This document shows positions 40,667-48,879 of a DNA stretch of 64,000 bases, piece by piece. A model generated the notes under the pieces. The model had not been told where the DNA came from. It saw only the letters and a list, made by a program, of their open reading frames with translations, and ran no database searches. Positions within the stretch are counted from its first letter, which is position 1. Each line of letters starts with the position of its first letter. A program made the position numbers and the translations under genes. Origin of the DNA: Flavobacteriales bacterium (GTDB lineage: Bacteria > Bacteroidota > Bacteroidia > Flavobacteriales_F > PHOS-HE28); the NCBI GenBank assembly GCA_016712535.1, contig JADJQW010000003.1, positions 186,001 through 250,000 of the forward strand, read 5' to 3'.

Positions 40667-43636
40667 TCAACGCTTCACGAAGCGGGTCGTGCCTGTTCCC
40701 TGTGCAGTGTGCAATGTGATGGAATAGACCCCATCCGCCAATCCAGCGGCATCCACGTTGATCATGCGGCCCGATCGTTCGGTCGTCACCTTCACCTCCC
40801 TTCCTGACAGGTCGCGCACGACGATAGGGGCGTTCCCGTCGGTCGGCATCGGAGAGGCGATGGTGAGGAGATCCTCCACCGGATTGGGGAAGAGGGCCAG
40901 TGCGAAGCCCATATCGGGCGATGCGATGCCCACGGACTGGGGGATCGTGTACTTCGCGATGAAGCCGTCGAGTGCGTTCGGCGCCGAACGCAGCGAAGAC
41001 GGGTCGCCGGGCATGAAGGTGACCGTGCCGGGCACGGGGAAGGAGGGGTCGAATGAATAAGTGCCGAAGCCCCCTGCGACAAAGACGTGTTGAGCATCAG
41101 CGGCCACCGCGCCACCTACCACGTCCAGCGCGTTCGTGGCGATGGCTGTTTGCGACCAGACCACGTCACCCGTGGGTTCCAGACCGGCAATGAACAGGTC
41201 CATGACGCCGATCCCACCGGCTACGACGGTGCCATCCAGGTTGATGTCGGTGGAGAACGTACCTGCCAGCACCAATTCTCCACCGGGACGGATCGACAGG
41301 CTGCCGCCCGTGCTGCCCAGGGTTGAAGTGAACTGCTTGAGCCATTGAAGGCTGCCGTTGGAGTTGATGCTGCCCACCACCGCGTAATTGCTGGAAGGGT
41401 CACCTGTGAGCGTGCTGCCGCCCACGGTGGTGATGCCTGTATGCCATCCGCAGAAGATCACCTGACCCGAGGCAGCCACGGCGACATCCACGCCTTCCTT
41501 CCACGCTGACCCGGTGCTGCCCAGTGCCCATTGAGGCGTGCCGGCGCCATTGTATTTCGCCACGAACAGGTCGCGATCGCTGGTGCCGTTCACCGTGATG
41601 GGGCCGAAGCTGCAGGCGGTGGTGTACTGGCCGGTGACATGGATGTTGCCCGCAGCGTCACAAGCCACGCGTCCGGCCGCATCCCAGCTGGTTCCGCCGA
41701 AGGCCTGGGCCCACAAGCTGGTGCCCGCTGGGTTGTATTTCGCGATGAAGCCATCGCTCAGACCAGCACTGGTGAGCGTGGTTCCGCCGATGGTGAACGC
41801 ATCGGTGAACGTGCCGACCACGATCACGTTCCCTGCGGCATCCACCTCCACGCTGGTCGCTTCCTGATTCCCGCTGCTGCCCTCGCTATGTGCCCAAAGC
41901 AGATTGCCGTTCATGTCGTATCGAGCTACGAAAAGGTCCTTGCCGTCTTGGGTCTGCAGGCTGGCCCCACCGAAGTCGAGCATGCCTTGGAAATGGCCAG
42001 CGATCACGACGTCGCCGTTCGCCGCGCGAGCGATGCCGGTGATGCGCGCTTCGGTGTTCAATCCGAACGGTTGGGTGGTCCGGATAAGACGGGTCCATAC
42101 GCATGCGCCCGATGGATCGCGCTCGCCCACGATCAGCGCGACTTTGTCGATCCCCACCACGAGTGTATCGTCGCACACGATCGCGCTGGTGCTTAAGTGA
42201 CCGCCGACATAACTGTTGCCAAGATCATCCACTGCGATGTCCGACATTCCATCGTACGTGGCTCGATGAACGCCGCAACGTGCGAGCCACTGGAATGAGA
42301 TGCTCTCATGGTAACGGGCCAGGTAGCCTTCATAGGCCGGTGTCAGCCCACCAACCAAGGTCGAATCCGTGGCATCGAACCAGTCAGTGAAGAATTGTCC
42401 GAACACGTAGTGCCCGCCTTCCGGCCCGAGCGTGTGCGTCGCTACGTAGGCCGATGTGAGCCGTGCGGCCTGCAGGAACGCGCCGGTCTGATCAACTTCC
42501 GTGAGGAACATTCCGCTGCCTACCAATGTGATGCTGCCGTAATCGGAAGTCGCGAGTTGATCTCCGCAGATCCATGCGTTGCCAGCTGCGTCCACCGAGA
42601 GGCTGGAGGCAGTTTCACCAAGGGTATTCACGGCAAGCCTTTGGGCCCATTGCGGAGCACCGCTGGCATCGCAGTAGGTGAGGAAGATGTCCGTATTCCC
42701 GGTGTTCGCGTTCGGCAGTGTGGTGCTCCCGAAGGTGGCCGTGGCACTGGTGTACATGCCGCACAGGTAAATGCCACTGCCGGAGTTCAGGCCCAAGCCG
42801 GTCACTGCATTGGCGTCGCCGCCCATCTGCTGCACCCAGGTGCAGGTGCCGCTCGCATCGAAACGGGCCAGGAACACATCGTCCGCCTGCAAGGCAGTGA
42901 GGTTCAATGAGCCAAAGGTGCCCGTGCCATCGAATACACCGGCCGCGTAGGTGTTCCCGGTGGCATCGCACGCTATCGCGACGGCCTTCGATTGCCAGGG
43001 CAGGGGATTGCTCACGCCGCCCACCCGCGCCGCCCAGAGGAAATTGCCGTTCGCATCGAGGGTGGCGAGGAAGCCGGTGCTGTCATGCGTGGCGATGAGG
43101 TTCGTGGCGCCGAAGGCGGCAGTGCCCTGGAAATAACCGCTGACATGCACGCGCCCAAGACCGTCCACGGCGATGTCCGTCGCACCATCGCTGCCGGCGC
43201 CGCCCATCTGCCGGATCCACAGCGGCTGGCCGTTCACATCTAAGCGAGCGATGATCGCATCCGATCCTGTGGCCGTGAGCGTGGTGCCGCCGAAGTTCAG
43301 GGTGCCGGTGAACTTGCTTGCCACGTACACCCCGTCTGACCCCGCGGCGGCGACCTTGCCTGTGAGCGCGGTCCTCGCCCACAGCAATGTTCCAGATGTA
43401 TCGAAGCGAGCCACGTAGTGTTGCCCCACGAGGGTATCGCCTACGATGTTGAAGGCTCCGTTCGATCCGCCGCTGATGTACAGCGTGCCATCCGAGGATC
43501 CGTCAGCCGATCCCACGGATGGGTAATCGCCGGGCGTCGTCACATTGGGAATGGTCTCCGTCCAGTCGAGCGTGGGGGATTGGGCTTGGGTTGATGCATT
43601 GAGCAGCAATGCCAGTATCACCGATCGTCTGCGCAT
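40667..43636 (-). CDS. SBBP beta-propeller repeat protein with T9SS type A sorting domain
   Basis: 989 aa, signal peptide (ALLLNASTQAQ). The body is a long run of SBBP-type repeats with the pattern 'A.D..GN.YV.G.F.GT..FG...L...G..D.FLARYD.NG..LWA', e.g. GNTYAAGVFDGTGTFGSLNL, GNVIVVGTFTDAFTIGGTTL and GNIHVTGQYTTACSFGPITV; I count at least ten. The C-terminus has a type A domain: LALFPNPVEDLLTIASP, IVVRDLSGREVKV, AAGLADGVYSITLHT, TTRFVKR. Exported, probably a large surface protein; ligand unknown. Its stop lies 28 nt after the fhs stop, and a copy of the fhs tail starts 45 nt beyond its own start codon. Confidence 0.92.
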   Translation of the reverse strand: MRRRSVILALLLNASTQAQSPTLDWTETIPNVTTPGDYPSVGSADGSSDGTLYISGGSNGAFNIVGDTLVGQHYVARFDTSGTLLWARTALTGKVAAAGSDGVYVASKFTGTLNFGGTTLTATGSDAIIARLDVNGQPLWIRQMGGAGSDGATDIAVDGLGRVHVSGYFQGTAAFGATNLIATHDSTGFLATLDANGNFLWAARVGGVSNPLPWQSKAVAIACDATGNTYAAGVFDGTGTFGSLNLTALQADDVFLARFDASGTCTWVQQMGGDANAVTGLGLNSGSGIYLCGMYTSATATFGSTTLPNANTGNTDIFLTYCDASGAPQWAQRLAVNTLGETASSLSVDAAGNAWICGDQLATSDYGSITLVGSGMFLTEVDQTGAFLQAARLTSAYVATHTLGPEGGHYVFGQFFTDWFDATDSTLVGGLTPAYEGYLARYHESISFQWLARCGVHRATYDGMSDIAVDDLGNSYVGGHLSTSAIVCDDTLVVGIDKVALIVGERDPSGACVWTRLIRTTQPFGLNTEARITGIARAANGDVVIAGHFQGMLDFGGASLQTQDGKDLFVARYDMNGNLLWAHSEGSSGNQEATSVEVDAAGNVIVVGTFTDAFTIGGTTLTSAGLSDGFIAKYNPAGTSLWAQAFGGTSWDAAGRVACDAAGNIHVTGQYTTACSFGPITVNGTSDRDLFVAKYNGAGTPQWALGSTGSAWKEGVDVAVAASGQVIFCGWHTGITTVGGSTLTGDPSSNYAVVGSINSNGSLQWLKQFTSTLGSTGGSLSIRPGGELVLAGTFSTDINLDGTVVAGGIGVMDLFIAGLEPTGDVVWSQTAIATNALDVVGGAVAADAQHVFVAGGFGTYSFDPSFPVPGTVTFMPGDPSSLRSAPNALDGFIAKYTIPQSVGIASPDMGFALALFPNPVEDLLTIASPMPTDGNAPIVVRDLSGREVKVTTERSGRMINVDAAGLADGVYSITLHTAQGTGTTRFVKR

Positions 43637-43680
43637 GACCGTGGGGATTGGACATTACGAAGCTAAGGACGATCCCTTGC

Positions 43681-43764
43681 GTGCGCATGCCCGGTCTGCC
43701 CGAGGTGCCCGCCGCCGAGCATATGGACATCGACGCCAACGGCGTGATCAGCGGCCTGAGCTGA
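43681..43764 (+). pseudogene. Orphan fhs 3' fragment (copy 1)
   Basis: Twenty-eight codons matching the end of fhs (40556-40639), reading RMPGLPEVPAAEHMDIDANG then VISGLS and TGA. There are six substitutions in the aligned region from the second codon on, all synonymous. Homology begins at 43682 and ends at the stop codon. There is no start or upstream fhs sequence; the piece lies between the starts of two intervening T9SS cargo genes' neighbourhoods. Confidence 0.9.
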
Positions 43765-43811
43765 CGGTCGCACCGGCATCCTGCCTATGTTGGTCTGGAC
43801 CACAACTGCTG

Positions 43812-43853
43812 GAAGCCATCGACGCGAACGGAGTGATCAGCGGGTTGAGTTAG
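43812..43853 (+). pseudogene. Orphan fhs 3' fragment (copy 2)
   Basis: Fourteen codons reading EAIDANGVISGLS and stop TAG. The last twelve codons match the fhs end, with only synonymous changes (GAC, GCG, GGA, AGT) and a different stop codon; GTGATCAGCGGGTTGAG is identical to fhs. It lies 47 nt after copy 1, and its stop overlaps the stop of the convergent T9SS gene. Confidence 0.78.
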
Positions 43854-45055
43854 TGCTCATCCATAACCTGAACGCGCCACCATTGTCCAGCCGTGGCTCG
43901 CACCACGTAGCCTCCTGGCGCTAGTGCGGCAACATCGCAGTCGACGCGGTCCGCTGTACGTCGCATCGGCACTCGGACGATTCGCCCGCAGGCATCTGAC
44001 CATGACAGGTCTGAGCCTGGAGGCGCGCCGAGCAAGGTGATCGCGCGTGCGGCAGGGTTCGGGTATGCGAGGCCAGAATGCTCGTTCGCTTCTTCCACCC
44101 CGGTGGTCGTGCATTCGCATTCAGAGAAATGCTCCACCGCGTAAAGCGTCTGCGGGCTGGTGGCCGTAGCGCTGTACGTGATCTCGCCATTGCTCGTGCT
44201 CGCGCCCACCCACTGTGCATCCATGCCGCCCCAGTAGAAGACGCCGCCGTTCTGGTCGATGCACGATCCTGTGAGGGCAGGCTTCATCAGCGCGTCCTGC
44301 GTGTACATGCTCGCAAGGTGCGTGACGATGCCCGTGAGCGGGTCGACCATGCTCACCCATTTCGCAGCGCCTGATTTCGGCGTCTGTCCGTACGAGGTGC
44401 CGATGACGCGGCCAAGCGCGCAATCGAAGGCGATATGTCCGAAGACCTCACCGGATAGGTTAACGATGGGCGTGTCGTAGATGAGCTCCGAGCCAATGAT
44501 GTCGATGCCGAGGATCCGTCCTCCATGCTCAAGGCCGTAAAGCTGCTCCTGTGGGTCGATGTAGCTCATGCCACCCAGGCTGTACCCGAAGTCGTCGCCG
44601 AGGTCGACCAGCTCCGTGAACGTGTTGCTGGCGCGATCGTAACGCGCGAAGACGTTGTAGCCGACGCCCGCATTCAGCACGCCGTAGAGCGCATCGTCGC
44701 ATGGGTTGTGCGCCATGCCATAGAAGCGGGTGCTCGATGGCAACGGGTAGCTGACCGAGACCATTGGCGCCTGGTTAAGCGGGTCCAGCGTGAAGAGCTG
44801 CTGCCCCGTGTTGAAGAGGTAGCGCCCGGCCGCAACATCGACGCAACTGCTGGCTGCGCTGCCAACTCCTGTGATCTGCAACGGCTCCAGTTCCGTGACC
44901 TCACCGGTGGCCAGCTCCATTCGCGCGAAGCGGAACACACCGCTGCTCGGATTGTGCAATCCGTAGAGGTGATCGGCGAGCTGGGCGCTTGCGGCAGGCG
45001 GGATGATGAGGCAAAGGGTGGCCAAAAGCAAGTGGGGTCGTAAGGCGTTGAGCAT
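43850..45055 (-). CDS. Secreted protein with T9SS type A-like C-terminus
   Basis: 401 aa. Signal peptide (CLIIPPAASAQ) then a repetitive beta-rich body with propeller-like phrases (HLYGLHNPSSGVFRFARMELATGEV, RFYGMAHNPCDDALYGVLNA, VFARYDRASNTFTELVDLG, HIAFDCALGRVIGTSYGQ). The last ~75 residues (GLAYPNPAARAITLLG, DLSWSDACGRIVRV, VAALAPGGYVVRATAGQWWRVQV) resemble a divergent type A sorting domain, and a pair CECTTT precedes it. The ligand is unknown. Its 3' end touches the second orphan fhs tail, while the 5' end is divergent from the FISUMP lipoprotein. Confidence 0.85.
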   Translation of the reverse strand: MLNALRPHLLLATLCLIIPPAASAQLADHLYGLHNPSSGVFRFARMELATGEVTELEPLQITGVGSAASSCVDVAAGRYLFNTGQQLFTLDPLNQAPMVSVSYPLPSSTRFYGMAHNPCDDALYGVLNAGVGYNVFARYDRASNTFTELVDLGDDFGYSLGGMSYIDPQEQLYGLEHGGRILGIDIIGSELIYDTPIVNLSGEVFGHIAFDCALGRVIGTSYGQTPKSGAAKWVSMVDPLTGIVTHLASMYTQDALMKPALTGSCIDQNGGVFYWGGMDAQWVGASTSNGEITYSATATSPQTLYAVEHFSECECTTTGVEEANEHSGLAYPNPAARAITLLGAPPGSDLSWSDACGRIVRVPMRRTADRVDCDVAALAPGGYVVRATAGQWWRVQVMDEH

Positions 45056-45282
45056 GATGTTCGGTTTCGCTCGAAAGATGGTGCATCCATGCCCTGACGC
45101 GCCGCCTGAGGCATCCGCTGCCCGTTATGTTCGTCAGAGCTGTTGGCGACTCGTTGGATAGGCGCGCCTTCCCCAGCCTGTACCATCTCCGCCGTTCATT
45201 AACTGGGCAGCGCACCCAACCAGAGGCGCGTCCTCTGCGTGTTCCAGATGGATAGATTCGTTCCGCCAAACCCCCCATTGCC

Positions 45283-47256
45283 ATGAAACAGGCTTTCAGC
45301 CTCGCCTTGATCGCAGTTGTCGCGCTGGTCTCATGCCGCAAGGACCTCACCGGCGAAGGCCCGGATGCAGCGATGCCAGGGATGCCGCGGCACCACATCG
45401 ACATGGGTGGCACCACCTCGGTAACGGTATATGGCCAAGTGCTGGACGAAGGAGGCATTCCTGTTGCGAATGCCCTGGTCCAGGCGGGCTATGGGAATGA
45501 GAGCACCTTGACCGATGAGAACGGTGCCTTCGTGCTGCAAGGCATCCGGGCCTATCAGCGGATGGGCTCCGTGCGGGTCTCCAAGCAAGGCTTCTTTACC
45601 GGCTCACGATCCTTCTTGCCTGTGCCTGGCGGCAACGTGGTGCGCATCCATCTGCTCGCGCGCAACCTCGCCGGCACGGTGCAGAGCAGCACAGGAGGCA
45701 CGGTAGAGCTTGAAGGCGCGCGCATCGCCTTCGGCACAGGCGGTTTCACGCGATATGGCCAGCCTTACTCCGGACCGGTGCAGGTCTTCCTCAACTACAT
45801 CGACCCTACCAGCGAAGGTGTTTCCTATGAGATGCCCGGCATGCTGCTGGGCGCCAAGTCCGGTGAAGCCATGCCCTTGGTCACCTTCGGCATGGTGGCC
45901 GTTGAGCTTGCCGATGGCAGCGGCACGAAACTCGATCTGGCGCCCGGCGCCATGGCGAATGTGCGCCTTCCGATGGCCCCGTCGCAATCCGCTTCAGCCG
46001 CGCCTGCGATCGATCTCTGGCATTACGATCTGGCCTTGGGCTACTGGACCTTCGAGGGCCAAGCGAATCTGGTGAATGGACAGTACGAGGCCGATGTGCC
46101 GCACTTCAGCATATGGAACTTCGACGTGCCCGGCAGTGGCAGCGCGATCCAAGGCCAAGTAATCGACACCCAGGGTAATCCGGTGCAAGGCGCGGTTGTC
46201 CGCTTCGCGAACTCGAATGGCTACGCGGATTTCGAAACAAGCACCACTGGGCACTATGGCGGCATGGTGATCAATAGCACCCCGCTCACCATGACCGTTT
46301 CTCTCCAGTGCGCTGGCAGCTCGGAGGTAGTGCATACCCAAACAGTCGGGCCATTCCCGAATGGTGGCGTGATACCGCCCGTGGCGATCAGTTCACCTGT
46401 GCTATCCACCGTTACTGGCACCGTGATCAACTGCCAGGGCCTGCCGGCCGCTACGGCCTATGTGCTCGTGAATGGCAGCCCGATCTTCTGCAACAATGGC
46501 CTTTTCAGCTTCGTCACGTGCCAAGGTTCGGCCACCATCGCTGCGGCAGATTTGGGCGGCGTGAGCTGGGCGGATCCCATCACGGTTGCCATAACAGCAC
46601 CGAACATGAACCTCGGAATGGTGCAGGCCTGCGATTTCCAGGTCGCAACGGGCACAGTGACGGATGTGGACGGCAATATCTATGGCACCATCAGTTTCGG
46701 AGGTCAGGAATGGATGAGCTCCAATCTTCGCACCAGCAGGTACCGCAACGGCGATCCGATTCCCAACGTGCAGGACAACATGCAGTGGTACAACCTCAGC
46801 ACCGGCGCATGGCGGCACTACGATAACAACTCGGCGCACGAGGCGAACTTCGGGAAGCTCTATAACCACTACACGGTGAGCGATCCCCGGAACGTGTGCC
46901 CTGCCGGCTGGCACGTGCCCACTCAGGCTGATTGGGATGGACTCGAGTCCGTGCTCGGCGGGGCCGAAGTGGCGGGTGGTAAATTGAAGGAGATGGGCAC
47001 CTTGCAAGAGGGCACTGGCCTGTGGAATGCGCCCAACTTTGGCGCGACCGATCAGATCGGATTCTCGGCACGCCCGGGCGGTGCGCACTTCACCAACGGC
47101 AGCTTCAACATGGGCAATGAGGCCAGCTTCTGGACCAGTGAATCGGTCGATGAGAGCTTCTCTTATTGGCGCATGATCCATGCTGACAGCGCTTGGGTGT
47201 CTCCCGGTGAGCACGGAAACAACGTGGGCATGAGCATCCGCTGCAAGCGGGATTGA
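45283..47256 (+). CDS. FISUMP-domain lipoprotein with carboxypeptidase-like regulatory domains
   Basis: 657 aa with a canonical lipobox (LVSC, Cys18). Early part: a CarboxypepD_reg-like domain (VTVYGQVLDEGGIPVANALVQAG ... LTDENGAFVLQGI), a middle beta region (~120-280), then a second such domain (IQGQVIDTQGNPVQGAVVRF). The C-terminal ~190 residues are a Fibrobacter-succinogenes major paralogous (FISUMP) domain: GTISFGGQEWMSSNLRTSRYRNGDPIP, FGKLYNHYTVSDPRNVCPAGWHVPTQADWDGLE, and FWTSESVDESFSYWRM ... GMSIRCKRD. Surface lipoprotein of unknown function. A 227-bp divergent spacer holds no further gene. Strong terminator follows. Confidence 0.92.
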   Translation: MKQAFSLALIAVVALVSCRKDLTGEGPDAAMPGMPRHHIDMGGTTSVTVYGQVLDEGGIPVANALVQAGYGNESTLTDENGAFVLQGIRAYQRMGSVRVSKQGFFTGSRSFLPVPGGNVVRIHLLARNLAGTVQSSTGGTVELEGARIAFGTGGFTRYGQPYSGPVQVFLNYIDPTSEGVSYEMPGMLLGAKSGEAMPLVTFGMVAVELADGSGTKLDLAPGAMANVRLPMAPSQSASAAPAIDLWHYDLALGYWTFEGQANLVNGQYEADVPHFSIWNFDVPGSGSAIQGQVIDTQGNPVQGAVVRFANSNGYADFETSTTGHYGGMVINSTPLTMTVSLQCAGSSEVVHTQTVGPFPNGGVIPPVAISSPVLSTVTGTVINCQGLPAATAYVLVNGSPIFCNNGLFSFVTCQGSATIAAADLGGVSWADPITVAITAPNMNLGMVQACDFQVATGTVTDVDGNIYGTISFGGQEWMSSNLRTSRYRNGDPIPNVQDNMQWYNLSTGAWRHYDNNSAHEANFGKLYNHYTVSDPRNVCPAGWHVPTQADWDGLESVLGGAEVAGGKLKEMGTLQEGTGLWNAPNFGATDQIGFSARPGGAHFTNGSFNMGNEASFWTSESVDESFSYWRMIHADSAWVSPGEHGNNVGMSIRCKRD

Positions 47257-47275
47257 ACGTTGCAGCCCTTCGCTC

Positions 47276-47306
47276 CGAGCGCCGCGTTACCTCAACGCGG
47301 CGCTCG
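47276..47306 (+). terminator. Intrinsic terminator after FISUMP lipoprotein
   Basis: CGAGCGCCGCGTT pairs perfectly with AACGCGGCGCTCG around a 5-nt ACCTC loop, followed by CATTTCC. Stem of 13 bp, 20 nt after the stop codon. Confidence 0.88.
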
Positions 47307-47329
47307 CATTTCCTGGCAAACCCAATCCC

Positions 47330-47719
47330 ATGAACACGCTCATGCTCGCTCTTGCTTCTGTGCTCCTCGCAACGCCTTCTCAGCCGCGCGCCCTTGCACT
47401 CGATGGCGGCCCGCCCGCCATCCGCATCGCTGGCAAATCCGGCGGTGACATCACTGCGGCGCAATGGAGCACGGTGAAGACCGTGGACCTCGTGGGCTGC
47501 GTGCCCGGCGCCCGCATCGTCTCGCTGCGCCTCTGTGTGAGGGATTGCCAGGGGAAAGATGCCGGGCTGACTGGCAAGGAGCCCGCGCTGACGGAATCGA
47601 TGAAGGCGATGGTCTCGAATCTGCCGGTCGGCACCCGGTTCCGCGTGGGGGTGGTCGTTAGCGACCGATCGGGGAAATCCTGGGATGTCCCGGATGCAGA
47701 GTTCGTTTGGAAGGGCTGA
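47330..47719 (+). CDS. Small secreted protein with GldM C-terminal-like domain
   Basis: 129 aa with a signal peptide (LALASVLLATPSQPRA). The rest is one small beta domain: KTVDLVGCVPGARIVSLRLCVRDCQG, LTESMKAMVSNLPVGTRFRVGVVVSDRSGKSW. This follows the pattern of the GldM C-terminal domain ('.L.....F.V.SF.L.......LT..M...LK....G..V.F..I.A..PDG'), which in GldM is part of the T9SS periplasmic shaft. Three cysteines near residues 56-72 are unusual. The resemblance is by pattern only. Lies downstream of a strong terminator and has no evident operon partner. Confidence 0.6.
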   Translation: MNTLMLALASVLLATPSQPRALALDGGPPAIRIAGKSGGDITAAQWSTVKTVDLVGCVPGARIVSLRLCVRDCQGKDAGLTGKEPALTESMKAMVSNLPVGTRFRVGVVVSDRSGKSWDVPDAEFVWKG

Positions 47720-47799
47720 ATGCCAATCGCTGTTAACGGCCGCTCCGGTGTTTGAACCAAGCTGACGCGAAGGCGTCACAGCCGCAAACCAACACGATC

Positions 47800-48174
47800 A
47801 TGCGGACCACGATCATCGCTGCGGTGCTGCTCTTCTCGGCATCGCTTTCAGCACAGGACAAGGTGAAGAGGAACCCTGAGGAAATGGCCAAGGTTCGTAC
47901 AGAGCGCCTGACCACGGTGCTCGAACTCACCCCGGAGCAGGCGGCGAAGGTGAATGCGCTCCACCTGGCCCATGCCCAGGATGCAGAGGCACGCCGCGCG
48001 CAGCAGGAAGCGAAGCGCGAAGCCATGCGCGCGGAGATGAAAGCCAAGCGCGAAAGGCACCAAGCGGAGATGAAGGCCATCCTCACCGCGGAGCAATTCG
48101 CGAAGTGGGAAGCGCTGAATGCGCAGCGCGAAGAGCGCGGCAAGCAGCGCCGCCACCGCGATACCACGAAGTAG
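47800..48174 (+). CDS. Spy/CpxP-like periplasmic protein
   Basis: 124 aa from ATG 47800 (an in-frame ATG at 47752 is less likely). Signal peptide (LLFSASLSAQ) followed by an all-helical, highly charged chain with two LTxxQ-type motifs: ELTPEQAAKVNALH and ILTAEQFAKWEAL, the hallmark of the CpxP/Spy chaperone family. The intervening helix is Arg/Lys/Glu-rich (RRAQQEAKREAMRAEMKAKRERHQAEMK). Presumed periplasmic chaperone or stress sensor. Single gene with its own terminator. Confidence 0.78.
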   Translation: MRTTIIAAVLLFSASLSAQDKVKRNPEEMAKVRTERLTTVLELTPEQAAKVNALHLAHAQDAEARRAQQEAKREAMRAEMKAKRERHQAEMKAILTAEQFAKWEALNAQREERGKQRRHRDTTK

Positions 48175-48187
48175 CCGCCCTGGGATC

Positions 48188-48214
48188 GGAGCCCCGCACG
48201 GCATGCGGGGCTCC
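48188..48214 (+). terminator. Intrinsic terminator after Spy-like gene
   Basis: GGAGCCCCGCA and TGCGGGGCTCC form an 11-bp perfect stem with a 5-nt loop, followed by GCGCTTTC. Lies 13 nt after the stop. Confidence 0.88.
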
Positions 48215-48245
48215 GCGCTTTCATCCCCCGCCCTTACTTCGCGCC

Positions 48246-48827
48246 ATGCTCGGCCTCCAACTCCCCACCGACCCGCGCTGGGCGGAACTCGTGAAGAACG
48301 ACCTCGCGCAGTTGCTCATCGATCACGCTTGGTGCGAGCAAAAGGCAGCGAGCAATGCGATCAGCATGATCACACGCTACCCGGAGAACAGCGCTCTGGT
48401 GGCTGAGCTGATGCGGATCGCGCAGGAGGAGTTGGACCACTTCCGCCAAGTCGTGGAGCGCATCCATGCGCGCGGCTGGGTGCTCGGCCCTGAGCGCAAG
48501 GACGATTACGTGAATGAGTTGATGGCCTTCGTGCGCAAGGACGGCTCGCGTGAGGAGCGCCTGGTGGATCGCTTGCTCTTCAGCGCCATGATCGAGGCGC
48601 GCAGCTGCGAGCGATTCAAGCTGCTCGCCGAGGAGTGCCCGGATGAAGAGCTCCGTGCATTCTACCGTGCGCTGATGGAAAGCGAGGCCGGCCACTATGC
48701 AACGTTCATCGGTTTCGCGCGGCAGTACGGCGGCCGCGTGGACGTGGACCTGCGCTGGAAGGAATTCCTCGCCTACGAGGCTGCTGTGGTGCGCCGCTAT
48801 GGGAAAGCGCCCACCATGCACGGGTAG
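48246..48827 (+). CDS. miaE: tRNA-(ms2io6A)-hydroxylase
   Basis: 193 aa from ATG 48246. Ferritin-like diiron protein: Glu31 (HAWCEQKAASNA), ExxH at Glu62-His65 (EELDHFR), and a second ExxH in MESEAGHYATF, with a further Glu in MIEARSCERF. These are the ligand pattern of MiaE, which hydroxylates the isopentenyl group of modified A37 in tRNA. YPENSALVAELMRIAQ and LGPERKDDYVNELMAFVRKDGSREERLVDRLL are close to the family. A -7-like box TACTTCG lies 4 nt before the ATG. No tRNA gene is nearby. Confidence 0.92.
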   Translation: MLGLQLPTDPRWAELVKNDLAQLLIDHAWCEQKAASNAISMITRYPENSALVAELMRIAQEELDHFRQVVERIHARGWVLGPERKDDYVNELMAFVRKDGSREERLVDRLLFSAMIEARSCERFKLLAEECPDEELRAFYRALMESEAGHYATFIGFARQYGGRVDVDLRWKEFLAYEAAVVRRYGKAPTMHG

Positions 48828-48879
48828 GGCGCCAGCGGTCCGCCCTTTTCGACAACTTCACCGCCCCAACTTCCCCTTC

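Noticed and set aside
40639..43853. Genomic island integrated by a site-specific recombinase at fhs
   Set aside because: The duplicated tails would suit attachment sites, but no integrase or other mobility gene is present, the tail copies are diverged at synonymous sites, and fhs is not a usual target.
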